DNA of 64,000 nucleotides from Caballeronia novacaledonica (GCF_900258035.1 NZ_OGTP01000006.1:62001-126000); one strand, 5' to 3'; counted from the first letter of the stretch, positions 20,099 through 28,806 are shown. Numbers and translations: made by a program. The notes: generated by a model not told the origin, from the letters alone.

Positions 20099-20236
20099 GC
20101 GAGCGCGGCGCGCCTTAAGACAAACCTAATTTTCCGGTGCGATGATGCTTCCCACGTCAAACGCATCCAGCGATACAGCGCCCCGGCGCAACAGACAGCC
20201 CCGGCCCGCGCGAACACCTCTTTCGGGAGTACTGCC

Positions 20237-20728
20237 GTGAAGAAGAAATCGACGAACATGAAATCCGCCCGTCCCGCGATGTCGCCGCTGCTGCGCGCGC
20301 TGACGTACAGCCGCGCCACGCGCGAACCGATGGTCGATGCAATGCTGCTGCGTTGTTATGTGGCGCTCGACGCGTTTCATCGCGGACACGGCTCGCAGCC
20401 GCTCTTCATGACGCTGTGCCGTCACATGCTGGTCGCGGAAGAACTCTGCCAGCTCGGCCACGCGCCTGAATGCGAAGACGTCATCACGCTCGCACACGAG
20501 GCGCTGGTGGAACTCGATGCGCGTCATTCGGCCGACGCTGTCTGGACGCTCGACGCCGATGAACACGCGCGGCTTTGCACCGCACTCGCCGTGTTCTCGC
20601 TGCAACTGGAAGACGCGACGCTCGAACACATCGCGCAGGCCGAAGCGCGCATGGTCACGCAATCGCTCGTCGCGGCGAACATGCGTTCGGGCATCGGACG
20701 CGCGCAAGCGGTTTCGTCGGCAGGCTGA
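20237..20728 (+). CDS. Conserved-looking hypothetical protein, alpha-helical
   Basis: 163 aa. I do not recognise a named domain. After a basic N-terminus (VKKKSTNMKSARP) the protein is helical and rich in His, Cys and Leu: LLRCYVALDAFHRGHGSQPLFMTLCRHMLVAEELCQLGH. This suggests a small helical bundle, perhaps metal-binding or a dimeric regulator, but nothing proves it. The GTG start at 20237 follows GGGAG by 7 bases; an ATG at 20258 is possible. The same architecture is familiar to me from uncharacterised Burkholderiaceae proteins, which I recall only loosely. Confidence 0.65.
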   Translation: MKKKSTNMKSARPAMSPLLRALTYSRATREPMVDAMLLRCYVALDAFHRGHGSQPLFMTLCRHMLVAEELCQLGHAPECEDVITLAHEALVELDARHSADAVWTLDADEHARLCTALAVFSLQLEDATLEHIAQAEARMVTQSLVAANMRSGIGRAQAVSSAG

Positions 20729-21005
20729 AGATCGCACGGGTTCGGTGCTTACCCTCAATGCGCTTATCAATTGCGCATGTGTTTGCGAGCGTACATTCTT
20801 AGGAATGGCCTTTGGCAATACTTATTTCAGCGCACGGGGGGAAGCAGTAAAACGCGCCGAGAGACCGACGAAACAGGATGGGCAGCACTCGAGCGGGTGG
20901 CGGGAAGAAACACAGCGCGACAACTAAAACCAAAGCGCGCGTTTTTGCCGACGACACGACGAGTAGCAGGCGAAGGAGGCCAGCGCCCCGACAAAGAAGC
21001 TCAAA
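20729..21005 (+). other. Intergenic region ending in a terminator: possible small RNA or 3' UTR
   Basis: About 280 bp separate the 163-aa gene from a strong intrinsic terminator. The stretch is less GC-rich and purine-rich than its surroundings and shows no convincing ORF: open frames at 20771 and 20878 run antisense through the next gene and have Arg/Ser-rich shadow composition. It may be an independent small RNA, or a long 3' UTR of the upstream gene. It does not match RNase P, tmRNA, 6S or SRP RNA as far as I can see. Confidence 0.3.
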
Positions 21006-21027
21006 AGCCGGCAGCCGCCGGCTTTTT
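21006..21027 (+). terminator. Rho-independent terminator
   Basis: AGCCGGC (21006-21012) pairs with GCCGGCT (21017-21023) around a 4-base loop, followed by five T's (21023-21027) and then CTTTT. It ends a plus-strand transcript, either from the 163-aa gene or from an RNA made in the preceding gap. Confidence 0.85.
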
Positions 21028-21101
21028 CTTTTGCCGCGTCAGGTGCGCCGCACGCTTCGGATGCCGTTACGCCGCACGCGAAATGCAAGTCCGCGAAACG
21101 A

Positions 21102-21488
21102 TCAGCGGAAGTCCGCGAAGACGGTCTCGGCGCATTCGACGCACCAGCGACGGCTCACCTTGCCGGGAAGCTCGTCCCACACGTGGCCGTGTGCGCATTG
21201 CCAGCGCAGTGGCGTCGCGGCGTCGACATAGGCGCGCGAGAGCAACGCGCCGCCGCGCACCTGCGCCACTTCGCGCAGGCGCTTCGTTTCCAGTTCGAGC
21301 CGCTCGGACGCGCAATTCATGCAGCGCACGTTCTGCGCGACGCCCAGCGTCTTGTCCCAGCGATGCCCACGGTCGCAGTCCCAGCGAGTGATCGCTTTCT
21401 CGCCGGCGTCGCACTGCGCGTCGTCGCGATAGCGCGACGCCTCGTCCATCAGACGAAGGCGCGTGTTGCTGATGACGTAATCGCTCAT
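21102..21488 (-). CDS. Small protein with two zinc-ribbon/treble-clef repeats
   Basis: 128 aa. Two similar modules are visible: WDCDRGHRWDKTLGV...VRCMNCASE at about 36-63, and WQCAHGHVWDELPG...RRWCVECAE at about 95-121. Each has a Trp-x-Cys, a Gly-His-x-Trp and a final Cys-x-x-Cys, the layout of treble-clef zinc fingers found in nuclease-associated and stand-alone small proteins. Function unknown; DNA or RNA binding is a reasonable guess. ATG at 21488. It lies 18 bp from the BamE-like gene on the same strand, downstream of it, so the two may be co-transcribed. Confidence 0.7.
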   Translation of the reverse strand: MSDYVISNTRLRLMDEASRYRDDAQCDAGEKAITRWDCDRGHRWDKTLGVAQNVRCMNCASERLELETKRLREVAQVRGGALLSRAYVDAATPLRWQCAHGHVWDELPGKVSRRWCVECAETVFADFR

Positions 21489-21506
21489 CGTTCCAGTGCT
21501 TCTAAG

Positions 21507-22067
21507 TCAGCGTTGACCGCCGCGGATCGCTTCGGAGCGCGAGGTCGTCACCACGATGCCGTCGGGCCCGAAATGCGCGTTGAACATCGCGTCCTGATTG
21601 ACGCCGTCTTCCAGCCAGTGCCAGCTCCAGACGCGTTCCTTCTTCAGCCGATATTCCGCGATCTCGGTCGGCTTGCCGAGCAGTCTGCGCACTTCATCCA
21701 TCGTCATGCCGGGCCGCACCTTCGCGAAATTTTCCGCGGTCAGCACCTGCGTCGCGGAGACGAAGAGGCCGTCCGAATCGAGATCGACCATATAGGTAGT
21801 CGTTCCCGCCGGCCCGCGCGGATACTCCAGGCGCTTGCTGCCGTCGGTGAACGCGCGCTCGGTCTCCGGCTCGCCCATCTGATCGCGGATTTGCGCCTCG
21901 GTCGTGACGCCGGGCTGCAGATTCTTGAGCAGCAGATTGTCCGGCTTCACTGCATTGAAAAATGCCTTGAGCTTGTTCAATCCTTCCTCGCTCTGCTGCT
22001 GGTCGCATCCCGAAAGCAGCGATGTCAACGAAACCGCGGCCAGCGCGGCAACTACGATCTTCTTCAC
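21507..22067 (-). CDS. BamE/SmpA/OmlA-like outer-membrane lipoprotein
   Basis: 186 aa. The lipobox LLSGC places the lipidated Cys at residue 21 of a type II signal. Two SmpA/OmlA-like repeats follow: LQPGVTTEAQIRDQMGEPETER at about 50-71 and VRPGMTMDEVRRLLGKPTEIAEYR near 120-143, then the WSWHW strand. BamE stabilises the BAM complex that inserts outer-membrane proteins, but canonical BamE has a single domain of about 110 residues. This is more likely a BamE-fold paralogue. I chose the GTG at 22067 (AAGGGG about 10 bases upstream). It follows the NlpD-like gene by 28 bp. Confidence 0.82.
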   Translation of the reverse strand: MKKIVVAALAAVSLTSLLSGCDQQQSEEGLNKLKAFFNAVKPDNLLLKNLQPGVTTEAQIRDQMGEPETERAFTDGSKRLEYPRGPAGTTTYMVDLDSDGLFVSATQVLTAENFAKVRPGMTMDEVRRLLGKPTEIAEYRLKKERVWSWHWLEDGVNQDAMFNAHFGPDGIVVTTSRSEAIRGGQR

Positions 22068-22095
22068 CTTCCATCCCCTTCCTGCATGCATCGCA

Positions 22096-23004
22096 TCAGC
22101 CGCCCGCGGCGCCGAGCAGCGGGAGCGGGTCCACGGCCGCACCCGACTTTCTCACTTCGAAATGCAGCACCGGCGTGCCGGTCGGCCCGGTGCCCATGTC
22201 CGCGATGGTGGCGCCCTGCTTCACCGTATCGCCTTCCTTCACGAGCAATTTATCGTTGTACGCGTAGGCGGTCAGATAGTCGTTGCCATGCTTGACGATG
22301 ATCATGCGCCCGTACGAACGCAAGCCGTTGCCCGCGTACACCACCTTGCCCGGCGCGGCCGCCTTGACAGGCTGTCCGACCTTGCCTTCGATATCGATGC
22401 CCTTGTTGCCGCTCGCGCCGAACTTGCGCACGACTTCGCCGCGAACGGGCCAGACGAAGGTGCCCTTCGACGCGCTCGCGGCAACGGCCGGCGGCGGTTC
22501 TTCGTTCGCCGCGGCCGGCTTTTGCGCCGTCGATTTATCCGGCGTCGGCAAGAGCGGCGGCTGCGCCGTCTTCGATGTGACCGACGCGCCCGAAGCCGTC
22601 ACCGATGCACCCGGCGGCACGACACGCAACACCTGCCCGACGTTCACCTGATTGTTTTCCGGTAGCGTGTTCCACCGGGCCAGATCGGCGGGCTTCTGCC
22701 TGAAGGTGCGCGAAATGGCAAAAAGCGTGTCGCCCGGCTTCACGCGATAGAAGCCGGGTTCGACCGGCGCGGCGGTCGTCGGTCCGAGCGGCACGACCGG
22801 TGCGGGCGTCACGCCCGGCGATGCGCCCTGCACGACCGGCGGCGCGTTCAACGCCGAATTCTCGACGATCGGCGCGGGCGTGCGCGGCGTCGACGTACAG
22901 CCGGCCAATGCCGCTGCCATCGCCGCCACGAGCGCCATGCCCGCGATCGCCCCGCGCGAGTCGGATCCGAAACCTTCCTTATGCATCACCGCCAGCTTTC
23001 TCAT
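22096..23004 (-). CDS. NlpD-like lipoprotein: LysM plus degenerate LytM/M23 domain
   Basis: 302 aa. A signal peptide with lipobox ALAGC is followed by a Pro/Ala-rich linker. A LysM domain lies at about 85-130 (YRVKPGDTLFAISRTFRQ...NQVNVGQVLRVVPPG). The C-terminal M23 domain starts near FVWPVRGEVVRKFG. The catalytic HxxxD is replaced by NKGIDIEG, and the usual second His site reads YLTAYAYND, so two zinc or catalytic positions are lost, as in E. coli NlpD. Such proteins activate amidase AmiC rather than cut peptidoglycan. It is not in the usual surE-pcm-nlpD-rpoS setting, so it is likely a second paralogue. Start 23004 is chosen over 22986 with moderate confidence. Confidence 0.9.
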   Translation of the reverse strand: MRKLAVMHKEGFGSDSRGAIAGMALVAAMAAALAGCTSTPRTPAPIVENSALNAPPVVQGASPGVTPAPVVPLGPTTAAPVEPGFYRVKPGDTLFAISRTFRQKPADLARWNTLPENNQVNVGQVLRVVPPGASVTASGASVTSKTAQPPLLPTPDKSTAQKPAAANEEPPPAVAASASKGTFVWPVRGEVVRKFGASGNKGIDIEGKVGQPVKAAAPGKVVYAGNGLRSYGRMIIVKHGNDYLTAYAYNDKLLVKEGDTVKQGATIADMGTGPTGTPVLHFEVRKSGAAVDPLPLLGAAGG

Positions 23005-23287
23005 GCTTGTCGTCTTGAACTTTTTTACTCGCCGGCGGTTCGTCCGCGCGACGTCTTCGTTATGCGCAGACATTGATCGCTACGCTCTAATACTGAAAAA
23101 ACACGATCCCGCCAGCATAAAACATTACAGAAACAAATTCGCCTCAGTCACCTAAACGACACACCAGGCGAAATCGCCGACCTAACCCTTTGGCGTTCTA
23201 AATTTTTGACGAAATGCCCACGGCTACGCGTCATCCGTCGGCCGGGTATCGGCGCCGGGACGCGTTGACAATCCTTGACATTCGACA

Positions 23288-23303
23288 GGCCCTTGCAAGG
23301 GCC
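23288..23303. promoter_or_regulatory. 16-bp perfect palindrome upstream of the GlsB/YeaQ-like gene
   Basis: GGCCCTTGCAAGGGCC is self-complementary over all 16 bases. It sits between a tandem pair of TTGACA motifs (23266 and 23275 region) and the start at 23383, so it could be an operator or an mRNA stem. The rest of this 378-bp divergent gap has AT-rich promoter-like sequence near 23090-23150 and no credible ORF. Confidence 0.5.
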
Positions 23304-23382
23304 ATTTCCGCTACATTGCCCGCGCTCGGATGCGGATTTCGCCTGCATCCCGCCCCCCTTAATCTGAAAGGAGTCTCAGCCC

Positions 23383-23640
23383 ATGGAACTCATGCATCAC
23401 GGAATCATCCTCAGCCTGATCATCGGCGGCGTGGCCGGCTGGCTCGCCGGTCTCATCATGAACGGCAGCGGCTTCGGCGTGATCGTCGATATTCTCGTCG
23501 GTATCGTCGGCGGCGTGATCGGTGGATGGATCTTCGGCACGCTCGGCCTCTCATTCAACGGCATCCTCGGCACACTGCTGACGGCCGTCATCGGTGCAGT
23601 GGTGCTGCTCTTCATCATCCGCCTGTTCCGCCGCGCCTGA
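23383..23640 (+). CDS. GlsB/YeaQ/YmgE family stress-response membrane protein
   Basis: 85 aa, almost wholly hydrophobic with three membrane segments. The Gly-rich repeats GGVAGWLAGLIMNGSGFG and GIVGGVIGGWIFGTLG are the family pattern (transglycosylase-associated protein). These proteins are induced by osmotic, acid or envelope stress in many bacteria; molecular function is unknown. ATG at 23383 follows AAAGGAG. The gene is a single unit with its own promoter region containing a 16-bp palindrome. It converges with the dedA gene, 65 bp away. Confidence 0.9.
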   Translation: MELMHHGIILSLIIGGVAGWLAGLIMNGSGFGVIVDILVGIVGGVIGGWIFGTLGLSFNGILGTLLTAVIGAVVLLFIIRLFRRA

Positions 23641-23705
23641 CCCGCGAGTCAACAGCGCAGCGCCCGCGAAGCCGGCATCCGGCAGCTTCGCGGGCGTAAT
23701 TCTTC

Positions 23706-24365
23706 TCAAGCCTTCGAATTGCGCCGGCTCATTTTCCAGAGCGCGCCGATCGCGACCGGCACGATCGCGGCGCCAATCCCCACCAGCACGATCACGTTCA
23801 GATACTGCTTGATGAACGGAATGTTGCCGAAGAAATAGCCGAGCAGCACCAGCAGCAGCACCCAGACGAGCGCGCCCAGAATATTGAAGAACTGGAAGCG
23901 CGTGTGACTCATCGACGATACCCCCGCGACGAACGGCGCGAAAGTCCGCACCACCGGCACGAAACGCGCGATCACGATCGTCTTGCCACCGTGCTTCTCA
24001 TAGAAGTTGTGCGTCTTCTGCAGCGCGGCCCGGTCGAGAAAGCGTTCGAGCACGGGAATGTTCGTATCGAAGACTTTCGGCCCGATGGCGCGGCCGATCC
24101 AGTAATTCACCGTGTTGCCGGTCACCGCCGCAATGAGCAGCAGCACGATCAGCGCGAACAGATCCATTTCGTGCGACGCGGCGAACGCGCCGCCGATGAA
24201 CAGCAGCGAATCGCCCGGCAGGAACGGAAACACGACGAGCCCCGTTTCGCAGAACACGATCAGGAACAACACCGCGTAGACCCAGGCGCCGTAATTCTGG
24301 ATGAAGACACCGAGCGACTTGTCGATGTGAAGGATGAGTCCCAGGAATTGCAGCAACGTGTCCAA
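23706..24365 (-). CDS. DedA-family membrane protein
   Basis: 219 aa. DedA signatures are FCETGLVVFPFLPGDSLLFIGGA and the half-helix region GGKTIVIARFVPVVRTFAPFVAGVSSM, with conserved Glu, Arg and Asp needed in E. coli YqjA/YghB. DedA proteins are proton-dependent and some flip lipids such as undecaprenyl phosphate or phosphatidylethanolamine. The start is TTG at 24365, the position matching E. coli DedA (MDLIYFLI...); GAGGA lies about 8 bases upstream and no ATG is available. It is divergent from mutL. Confidence 0.92.
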   Translation of the reverse strand: MDTLLQFLGLILHIDKSLGVFIQNYGAWVYAVLFLIVFCETGLVVFPFLPGDSLLFIGGAFAASHEMDLFALIVLLLIAAVTGNTVNYWIGRAIGPKVFDTNIPVLERFLDRAALQKTHNFYEKHGGKTIVIARFVPVVRTFAPFVAGVSSMSHTRFQFFNILGALVWVLLLVLLGYFFGNIPFIKQYLNVIVLVGIGAAIVPVAIGALWKMSRRNSKA

Positions 24366-24484
24366 AAATCTTTCCTCAAAAAGTTGAGCCCGCGCCGGAA
24401 AAGCGGCGCATCGGCATCGAAGGCGGGAGTCGCGCCATGATACCGAAGTGGTACGTCGAACCGGTTAAAAAACCCGTAATCAGG

Positions 24485-24537
24485 CGCCATCGTGCAGCAT
24501 GATGGCGAAACGTTGCGAATCGTTATAATTTCGCCAT
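24485..24537. promoter_or_regulatory. Nested inverted repeats and -10 box over the mutL start
   Basis: Three arms share CGCCAT: CGCCATC (24485-24491) can pair with GATGGCG (24501-24507); ATGGCGAAA (24502-24510) can instead pair with TTTCGCCAT (24529-24537), which contains the mutL start. TATAAT lies at 24524-24529, so a start of transcription would fall almost on the ATG. Confidence 0.55.
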
Positions 24538-26488
24538 GTCCGAACTCAACGAAACTTCCGCTGGCGATTTGACCGCCGACGGCGCACGCCGTTCGCGCGC
24601 CATCGCCCCGCTGCCCGACCAGCTCATCAGCCAGATCGCCGCGGGCGAGGTGGTGGAGCGGCCGGCCTCGGTCGTCAAGGAACTGCTGGAAAACGCGCTC
24701 GACGCGGGCGCGACGACGTTGCGCATCACGCTCGACGAAGGCGGCGTGAAACGCATCGTGGTCGCCGACGACGGCCTCGGCATTCCGCCGACCGAGCTTC
24801 CCCTCGCGCTGATGCGCCACGCGACGAGCAAGATCCGCTCGCTCGCCGAGCTGGAAGCCGTCGCCACGTTGGGGTTTCGCGGGGAAGCGATCGCGTCGAT
24901 CGCATCGGTTGCGGAGTTGTTCATCACGAGCCGCACGGAAAGCTGCCCGCACGCCACGCGCATCGACGCGCAGACCGGCGTGATCTCGCCGGCGGCCGGC
25001 ACCGTCGGCACGACGATGGAAGTGCGCGAGCTGTATTTCAACACGCCCGCGCGCCGCAAGTTCCTGAAGAGCGAGCAGACCGAACTCGGGCATTGCCTCG
25101 ACGTGATCCGCCGCACGGCGCTCGCGCGGCCCGACGTCGCGATTTCGGTGATGCATAACGGCAAGGCGGTCGAGCACTGGAACGCGAGCGATCCGCAAAC
25201 GCGCGTCGCGAAGATTCTCGGCGAAGTGTTCGAAACCGCGCATCTGCCGCTCGACGAGCGCGCCGGGCCGCTCGCCGTCTACGGTTGCGCAGGCCTGCCG
25301 ACCGCGAGCCGCGGCCGCGCCGACCAGCAGTATTTCTTCGTGAACGGCCGCTTCGTGCGCGACAAGCTGCTCACGCACGCCGTGCGCGCCGCGTATGAAG
25401 ACGTGCTGCACGGCAACCGCTATCCGGCGTACGTGCTGTTTCTCGATCTGCCGCCCGAATCCGTCGATGTGAACGTGCATCCGTCGAAGATCGAAGTGCG
25501 CTTCCGCGATTCGCGCTCGATTCATCAATACGTCTTCCATGCCGTGCAGCGCGCGCTCGCGCGGCACGCGGGCGCTTCGCCGGAGACGACATCGGGCGGA
25601 CACGCGGCGCAGTTGCAGCCGACCGGACCCGCGTCGTTCAGCGCAAAGCCATTCGCCGGCGCGCCGGACACGCTGCATCTGAAAAGCGAGAACGGCACGA
25701 ACTGGATGCGCCAGTCGCGCATGACCCAAGGCACGCTGCCGGTCGCGCAGCCGCTCGCGCTGTATGACGCGCTGTTCGGCCGCAAGGACACGGGCGCGGG
25801 CACGCCGAACGCGACGACTTCCGCCGACACGCCTTATCCGGGCGTGAACGAGCGGCCATCGGCGCCGGTCATGGCGAGCGACAGCGCGCTCGATCACGCG
25901 CACGAACAGCCGCTCGGTTTCGCCGTCGGGCAGATTCACGGCATCTACGTGCTGGCGCAAAACGCGCGCGGTCTCGTGATCGTCGACATGCACGCCGCGC
26001 ACGAGCGCATTCTCTACGAGCAGTTCAAGCACGCGCTCGCGGATCGCGCGATCGCGGTGCAGCCGCTGCTGATTCCCGTGTCGATGACGGCGGAACCGGT
26101 CGAGATCGGCATTGTCGAGGAAGAGCGCGACACGCTCGATGCGCTCGGCTTCGATCTCGCGGTGCTGTCGCCGACGTCGATCGCGATCCGCGCCGTGCCC
26201 GCGTTGCTGAAGGACGCCGATCTGCAATCGCTCGCGCGCGCCGTGCTGGCCGACCTGCACGCCTACGGCGGATCGCGCGTGCTCACCGAGCGCCAGCACG
26301 AATTGCTGGGCACGCTCGCGTGCCACAACGCGGTGCGCGCGAATCGCCGGCTCACGCTCGACGAGATGAACGCGCTGCTGCGCCAGATGGAAGCGACCGA
26401 GCGCGCCGATCAGTGCAATCACGGCCGGCCGACGTGGTATCAACTCACGCTCGCCGATCTCGACCGCCTTTTCATGCGCGGACAATGA
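24536..26488 (+). CDS. mutL: DNA mismatch repair protein MutL (endonuclease-type)
   Basis: 650 aa. The N-terminal GHKL ATPase has [23 protein letters not shown] and [12 protein letters not shown]. After a variable linker (about 340-450) the C-terminal dimerisation domain carries [12 protein letters not shown], fitting the metal-binding D[QM]HA-x2-E-x4-E motif of endonuclease MutL, plus ACHNAVR and [11 protein letters not shown], which match the other two nuclease motifs. E. coli MutL lacks these and relies on MutH; this protein probably nicks DNA itself, as in Neisseria. ATG at 24536 lies just after TATAAT with no ribosome site. The gene overlaps miaA by 4 bp. Confidence 0.97.
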   Translation: MSELNETSAGDLTADGARRSRAIAPLPDQLISQIAAGEVVERPASVVKELLENALDAGATTLRITLDEGGVKRIVVADDGLGIPPTELPLALMRHATSKIRSLAELEAVATLGFRGEAIASIASVAELFITSRTESCPHATRIDAQTGVISPAAGTVGTTMEVRELYFNTPARRKFLKSEQTELGHCLDVIRRTALARPDVAISVMHNGKAVEHWNASDPQTRVAKILGEVFETAHLPLDERAGPLAVYGCAGLPTASRGRADQQYFFVNGRFVRDKLLTHAVRAAYEDVLHGNRYPAYVLFLDLPPESVDVNVHPSKIEVRFRDSRSIHQYVFHAVQRALARHAGASPETTSGGHAAQLQPTGPASFSAKPFAGAPDTLHLKSENGTNWMRQSRMTQGTLPVAQPLALYDALFGRKDTGAGTPNATTSADTPYPGVNERPSAPVMASDSALDHAHEQPLGFAVGQIHGIYVLAQNARGLVIVDMHAAHERILYEQFKHALADRAIAVQPLLIPVSMTAEPVEIGIVEEERDTLDALGFDLAVLSPTSIAIRAVPALLKDADLQSLARAVLADLHAYGGSRVLTERQHELLGTLACHNAVRANRRLTLDEMNALLRQMEATERADQCNHGRPTWYQLTLADLDRLFMRGQ

Positions 26489-27432
26489 GCGAGTCCGCTT
26501 TGCGTGTGGCCTGTCTGCTCGGGCCGACGGCGTCGGGAAAAACGGCGGCGGCGCTCGCGTTCGCGGCGCGGCATCCGGTCGAGATCGTCAGCGTGGATTC
26601 GGCGCTCGTCTACCGGGAGATGGACATCGGCACGGCCAAGCCGGACGCGGCCGAGCGCGCGGCGGCGCCGCATCATCTGATCGACATCATCGATCCCGCC
26701 GAGAGTTATTCCGCCGCGCAGTTTCGCGCGGATGCGCTGCGGCTCGCCGGCGAAATCATCGCGCGCGGGAACGTGCCGTTGCTGGTCGGCGGCACGATGC
26801 TTTACTACAAGGCGCTGACGCACGGCCTGAACGATCTTCCCACCGCCGACGCCGGCGTGCGCGCCACGCTCGACGCCGATGCGGAGCGCGACGGCTGGCC
26901 TGCGCTGCACGCGCGCCTCGCGGCGGTCGATCCGCAAACGGCCGCGCGGCTCGCGCCGAACGACTCGCAGCGCATCCAGCGCGCGCTCGAAATCTTCATG
27001 CTGACCGGACAGCCGATGTCCGCGCTCCTCGCCGCGCCGCGCACCCAGCATGTCGATGCGCCGTATCGCTTCGTGCCGGTCGCGCTGGAGCCGTCGGATC
27101 GCGCGGTGCTGCATGCGCGTATCGCCGCGCGCTTCGATGCGATGCTCGCGCACGGTTTCATCGACGAAGTGCGCGCCTTGCGTGCGCGCGGCGACCTGGA
27201 TCTGTCGATGCCGTCGATGCGCTGCGTCGGTTATCGGCAGGCGTGGGAATACCTCGACGGCGCAACGGGCTACGACGAGATGCGCGACAAGGGCATCTTC
27301 GCGACGCGGCAGTTGTGCAAGCGGCAGTTGACGTGGTTGCGGGCGATGCCGGAGCGCGTCGTGGTGGATTGCTGCGCGGCGGATGCGACCGAGCAGGCGG
27401 TCAAGGCAATCGAACAGGCAACGCGAACGTAG
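26485..27432 (+). CDS. miaA: tRNA dimethylallyltransferase MiaA
   Basis: 315 aa. It transfers a dimethylallyl group to A37 of tRNAs reading UNN codons; MiaB (encoded at 52.6 kb) then methylthiolates the base. The P-loop is [13 protein letters not shown]; next come [36 protein letters not shown], and the C-terminal [16 protein letters not shown] and [15 protein letters not shown]. The start at 26485 overlaps the mutL stop (ATGA), which implies translational coupling; mutL-miaA is a common pairing. The operon ends at the terminator starting at 27444. Confidence 0.97.
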   Translation: MSESALRVACLLGPTASGKTAAALAFAARHPVEIVSVDSALVYREMDIGTAKPDAAERAAAPHHLIDIIDPAESYSAAQFRADALRLAGEIIARGNVPLLVGGTMLYYKALTHGLNDLPTADAGVRATLDADAERDGWPALHARLAAVDPQTAARLAPNDSQRIQRALEIFMLTGQPMSALLAAPRTQHVDAPYRFVPVALEPSDRAVLHARIAARFDAMLAHGFIDEVRALRARGDLDLSMPSMRCVGYRQAWEYLDGATGYDEMRDKGIFATRQLCKRQLTWLRAMPERVVVDCCAADATEQAVKAIEQATRT

Positions 27433-27443
27433 TGTTCAAACGC

Positions 27444-27474
27444 AAAAAACCCTCGCACTCGGCGAGGGTTTTTT
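27444..27474. terminator. Bidirectional rho-independent terminator between miaA and purM
   Basis: AAAAAACCCTCGC (27444-27456) pairs with GCGAGGGTTTTTT (27462-27474) around a 5-base loop. A and T tracts on both sides let it serve both convergent genes. Confidence 0.93.
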
Positions 27475-27501
27475 CAGCTTTTTCAGCAACACACGGCGAG
27501 A

Positions 27502-28557
27502 TCAAACCACGACCGTCTGCGCCTCTCCTTCCTTGCTCTCGCGCACGACGCCGATCTTCCACACCTGCTCGCCCGCGCCCGACAGCAATCCGATAGCCGC
27601 TTGCGCATCTTCCGCCGCGACGATCACCGCCATCCCGATGCCGCAATTGAACACGCGATGCATCTCCGCATCCGCGACGCCGCCGTGCTTCTGCAGCCAC
27701 GCGAACAGCGGCGGCAGCGGCCACGCGCGATGATCCAGCTCGGCGGTGAGCCCTTCGCGCAGCACGCGCGGAATATTCTCGACGAGACCGCCGCCCGTGA
27801 TATGCGCCATGCCCTTCACGGTCACGCTTTGCATCGCTGACAGCAGCGGCTTCACGTAGATGCGCGTCGGCGCCATCAGCGCGTCGGCGAGCGAGCGGCC
27901 GTCGAAGTCGGCGTTCAGGTCGGGATTCGCGCGCTCGATGATCTTGCGCACCAGCGAATAACCGTTCGAATGGATGCCGCTCGATGCCAGCCCGAGCACC
28001 ACGTCGCCCGGCTTGATCGTGCTGCCGTCGATGATCTTGCTCTTTTCCACCGCCCCGACCGCGAAGCCCGCGAGGTCGTATTCGCCATCGGGATACATGC
28101 CCGGCATTTCCGCCGTCTCGCCGCCGATCAGCGCGCAGCCCGCCAGTTCGCAACCCGTCGCGATGCCTTTCACGACGTCGGCGGCGGTGTCGACGTCGAG
28201 CTTGCCGCAGGCGAAGTAATCGAGGAAGAAGAGCGGCTCGGCGCCCTGCACGAGGATGTCGTTCACGCTCATGGCGACGAGATCCTGGCCGACGGTGTCA
28301 TGCCGGTTCAGCGTGAAGGCGAGGCGCAGCTTTGTGCCGACGCCGTCCGTGCCCGACACGAGCACCGGTTCCTTGTACTTCTTCGGCACTTCGAACAGCG
28401 CGCCGAATCCGCCGATGCCGCCCAGCACGCCGTCGCGCAACGTCTTCTTGGCAAACGGCTTGATCCGGTCGACGAGCGCGTCGCCCGCGTCGATGTCCAC
28501 GCCCGCGTCGCGATACGACAAACCCTGGGCGTCCGGAGCGGATTTCGGTTGATTCAT
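27502..28557 (-). CDS. purM: Phosphoribosylformylglycinamidine cyclo-ligase PurM
   Basis: 351 aa. It closes the imidazole ring of 5-aminoimidazole ribonucleotide in purine synthesis. Landmarks are [21 protein letters not shown], the [10 protein letters not shown] nucleotide motif, [40 protein letters not shown] and THITGGGL-type [19 protein letters not shown] at 28557. It stands alone, converging with miaA over a shared terminator and divergent from hda. The TAAAAT in the symmetrical element at 28579-28597 is a likely -10 box. Confidence 0.98.
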   Translation of the reverse strand: MNQPKSAPDAQGLSYRDAGVDIDAGDALVDRIKPFAKKTLRDGVLGGIGGFGALFEVPKKYKEPVLVSGTDGVGTKLRLAFTLNRHDTVGQDLVAMSVNDILVQGAEPLFFLDYFACGKLDVDTAADVVKGIATGCELAGCALIGGETAEMPGMYPDGEYDLAGFAVGAVEKSKIIDGSTIKPGDVVLGLASSGIHSNGYSLVRKIIERANPDLNADFDGRSLADALMAPTRIYVKPLLSAMQSVTVKGMAHITGGGLVENIPRVLREGLTAELDHRAWPLPPLFAWLQKHGGVADAEMHRVFNCGIGMAVIVAAEDAQAAIGLLSGAGEQVWKIGVVRESKEGEAQTVVV

Positions 28558-28578
28558 GGGGAGGGATGCGAGAAGGTC

Positions 28579-28597
28579 GGTAAAATGCGATTTTACC
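28579..28597. promoter_or_regulatory. Symmetrical element with TAAAAT on both strands between purM and hda
   Basis: GGTAAAAT-GCG-ATTTTACC is a perfect 8-bp inverted repeat. It presents a -10-like TAAAAT in both directions, so divergent promoters for purM and hda may overlap here, or a dimeric regulator may bind. No good -35 box is seen on either side. Confidence 0.45.
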
Positions 28598-28806
28598 CGA
28601 TGATGACCCGGCGACAGTCGGCAGGCCGGATTTTCCCGCGTTCGCAGAAACCACGAAGGCGTTCATTTCGAGATTGAAGGCTTTCTCGAAAGCGCCCGAG
28701 CCATTCGCGTACAGGGCGCTCCGCTGCGGCTTTGCGCGTATACCCGCGGCTCATCCGGCAGATTTCAAGATATGCCCGACTCAAGGCCCGACGACACCGA
28801 TCTCCC

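Noticed and set aside
20878..21231. 117-codon plus-strand frame after the 163-aa gene
   Set aside because: Passes through the terminator hairpin and runs antisense into the zinc-ribbon gene; composition is shadow-like.
24260..26485. 741-codon minus-strand frame opposite mutL
   Set aside because: Antisense shadow of mutL; its sequence shows no domain and no ribosome site.
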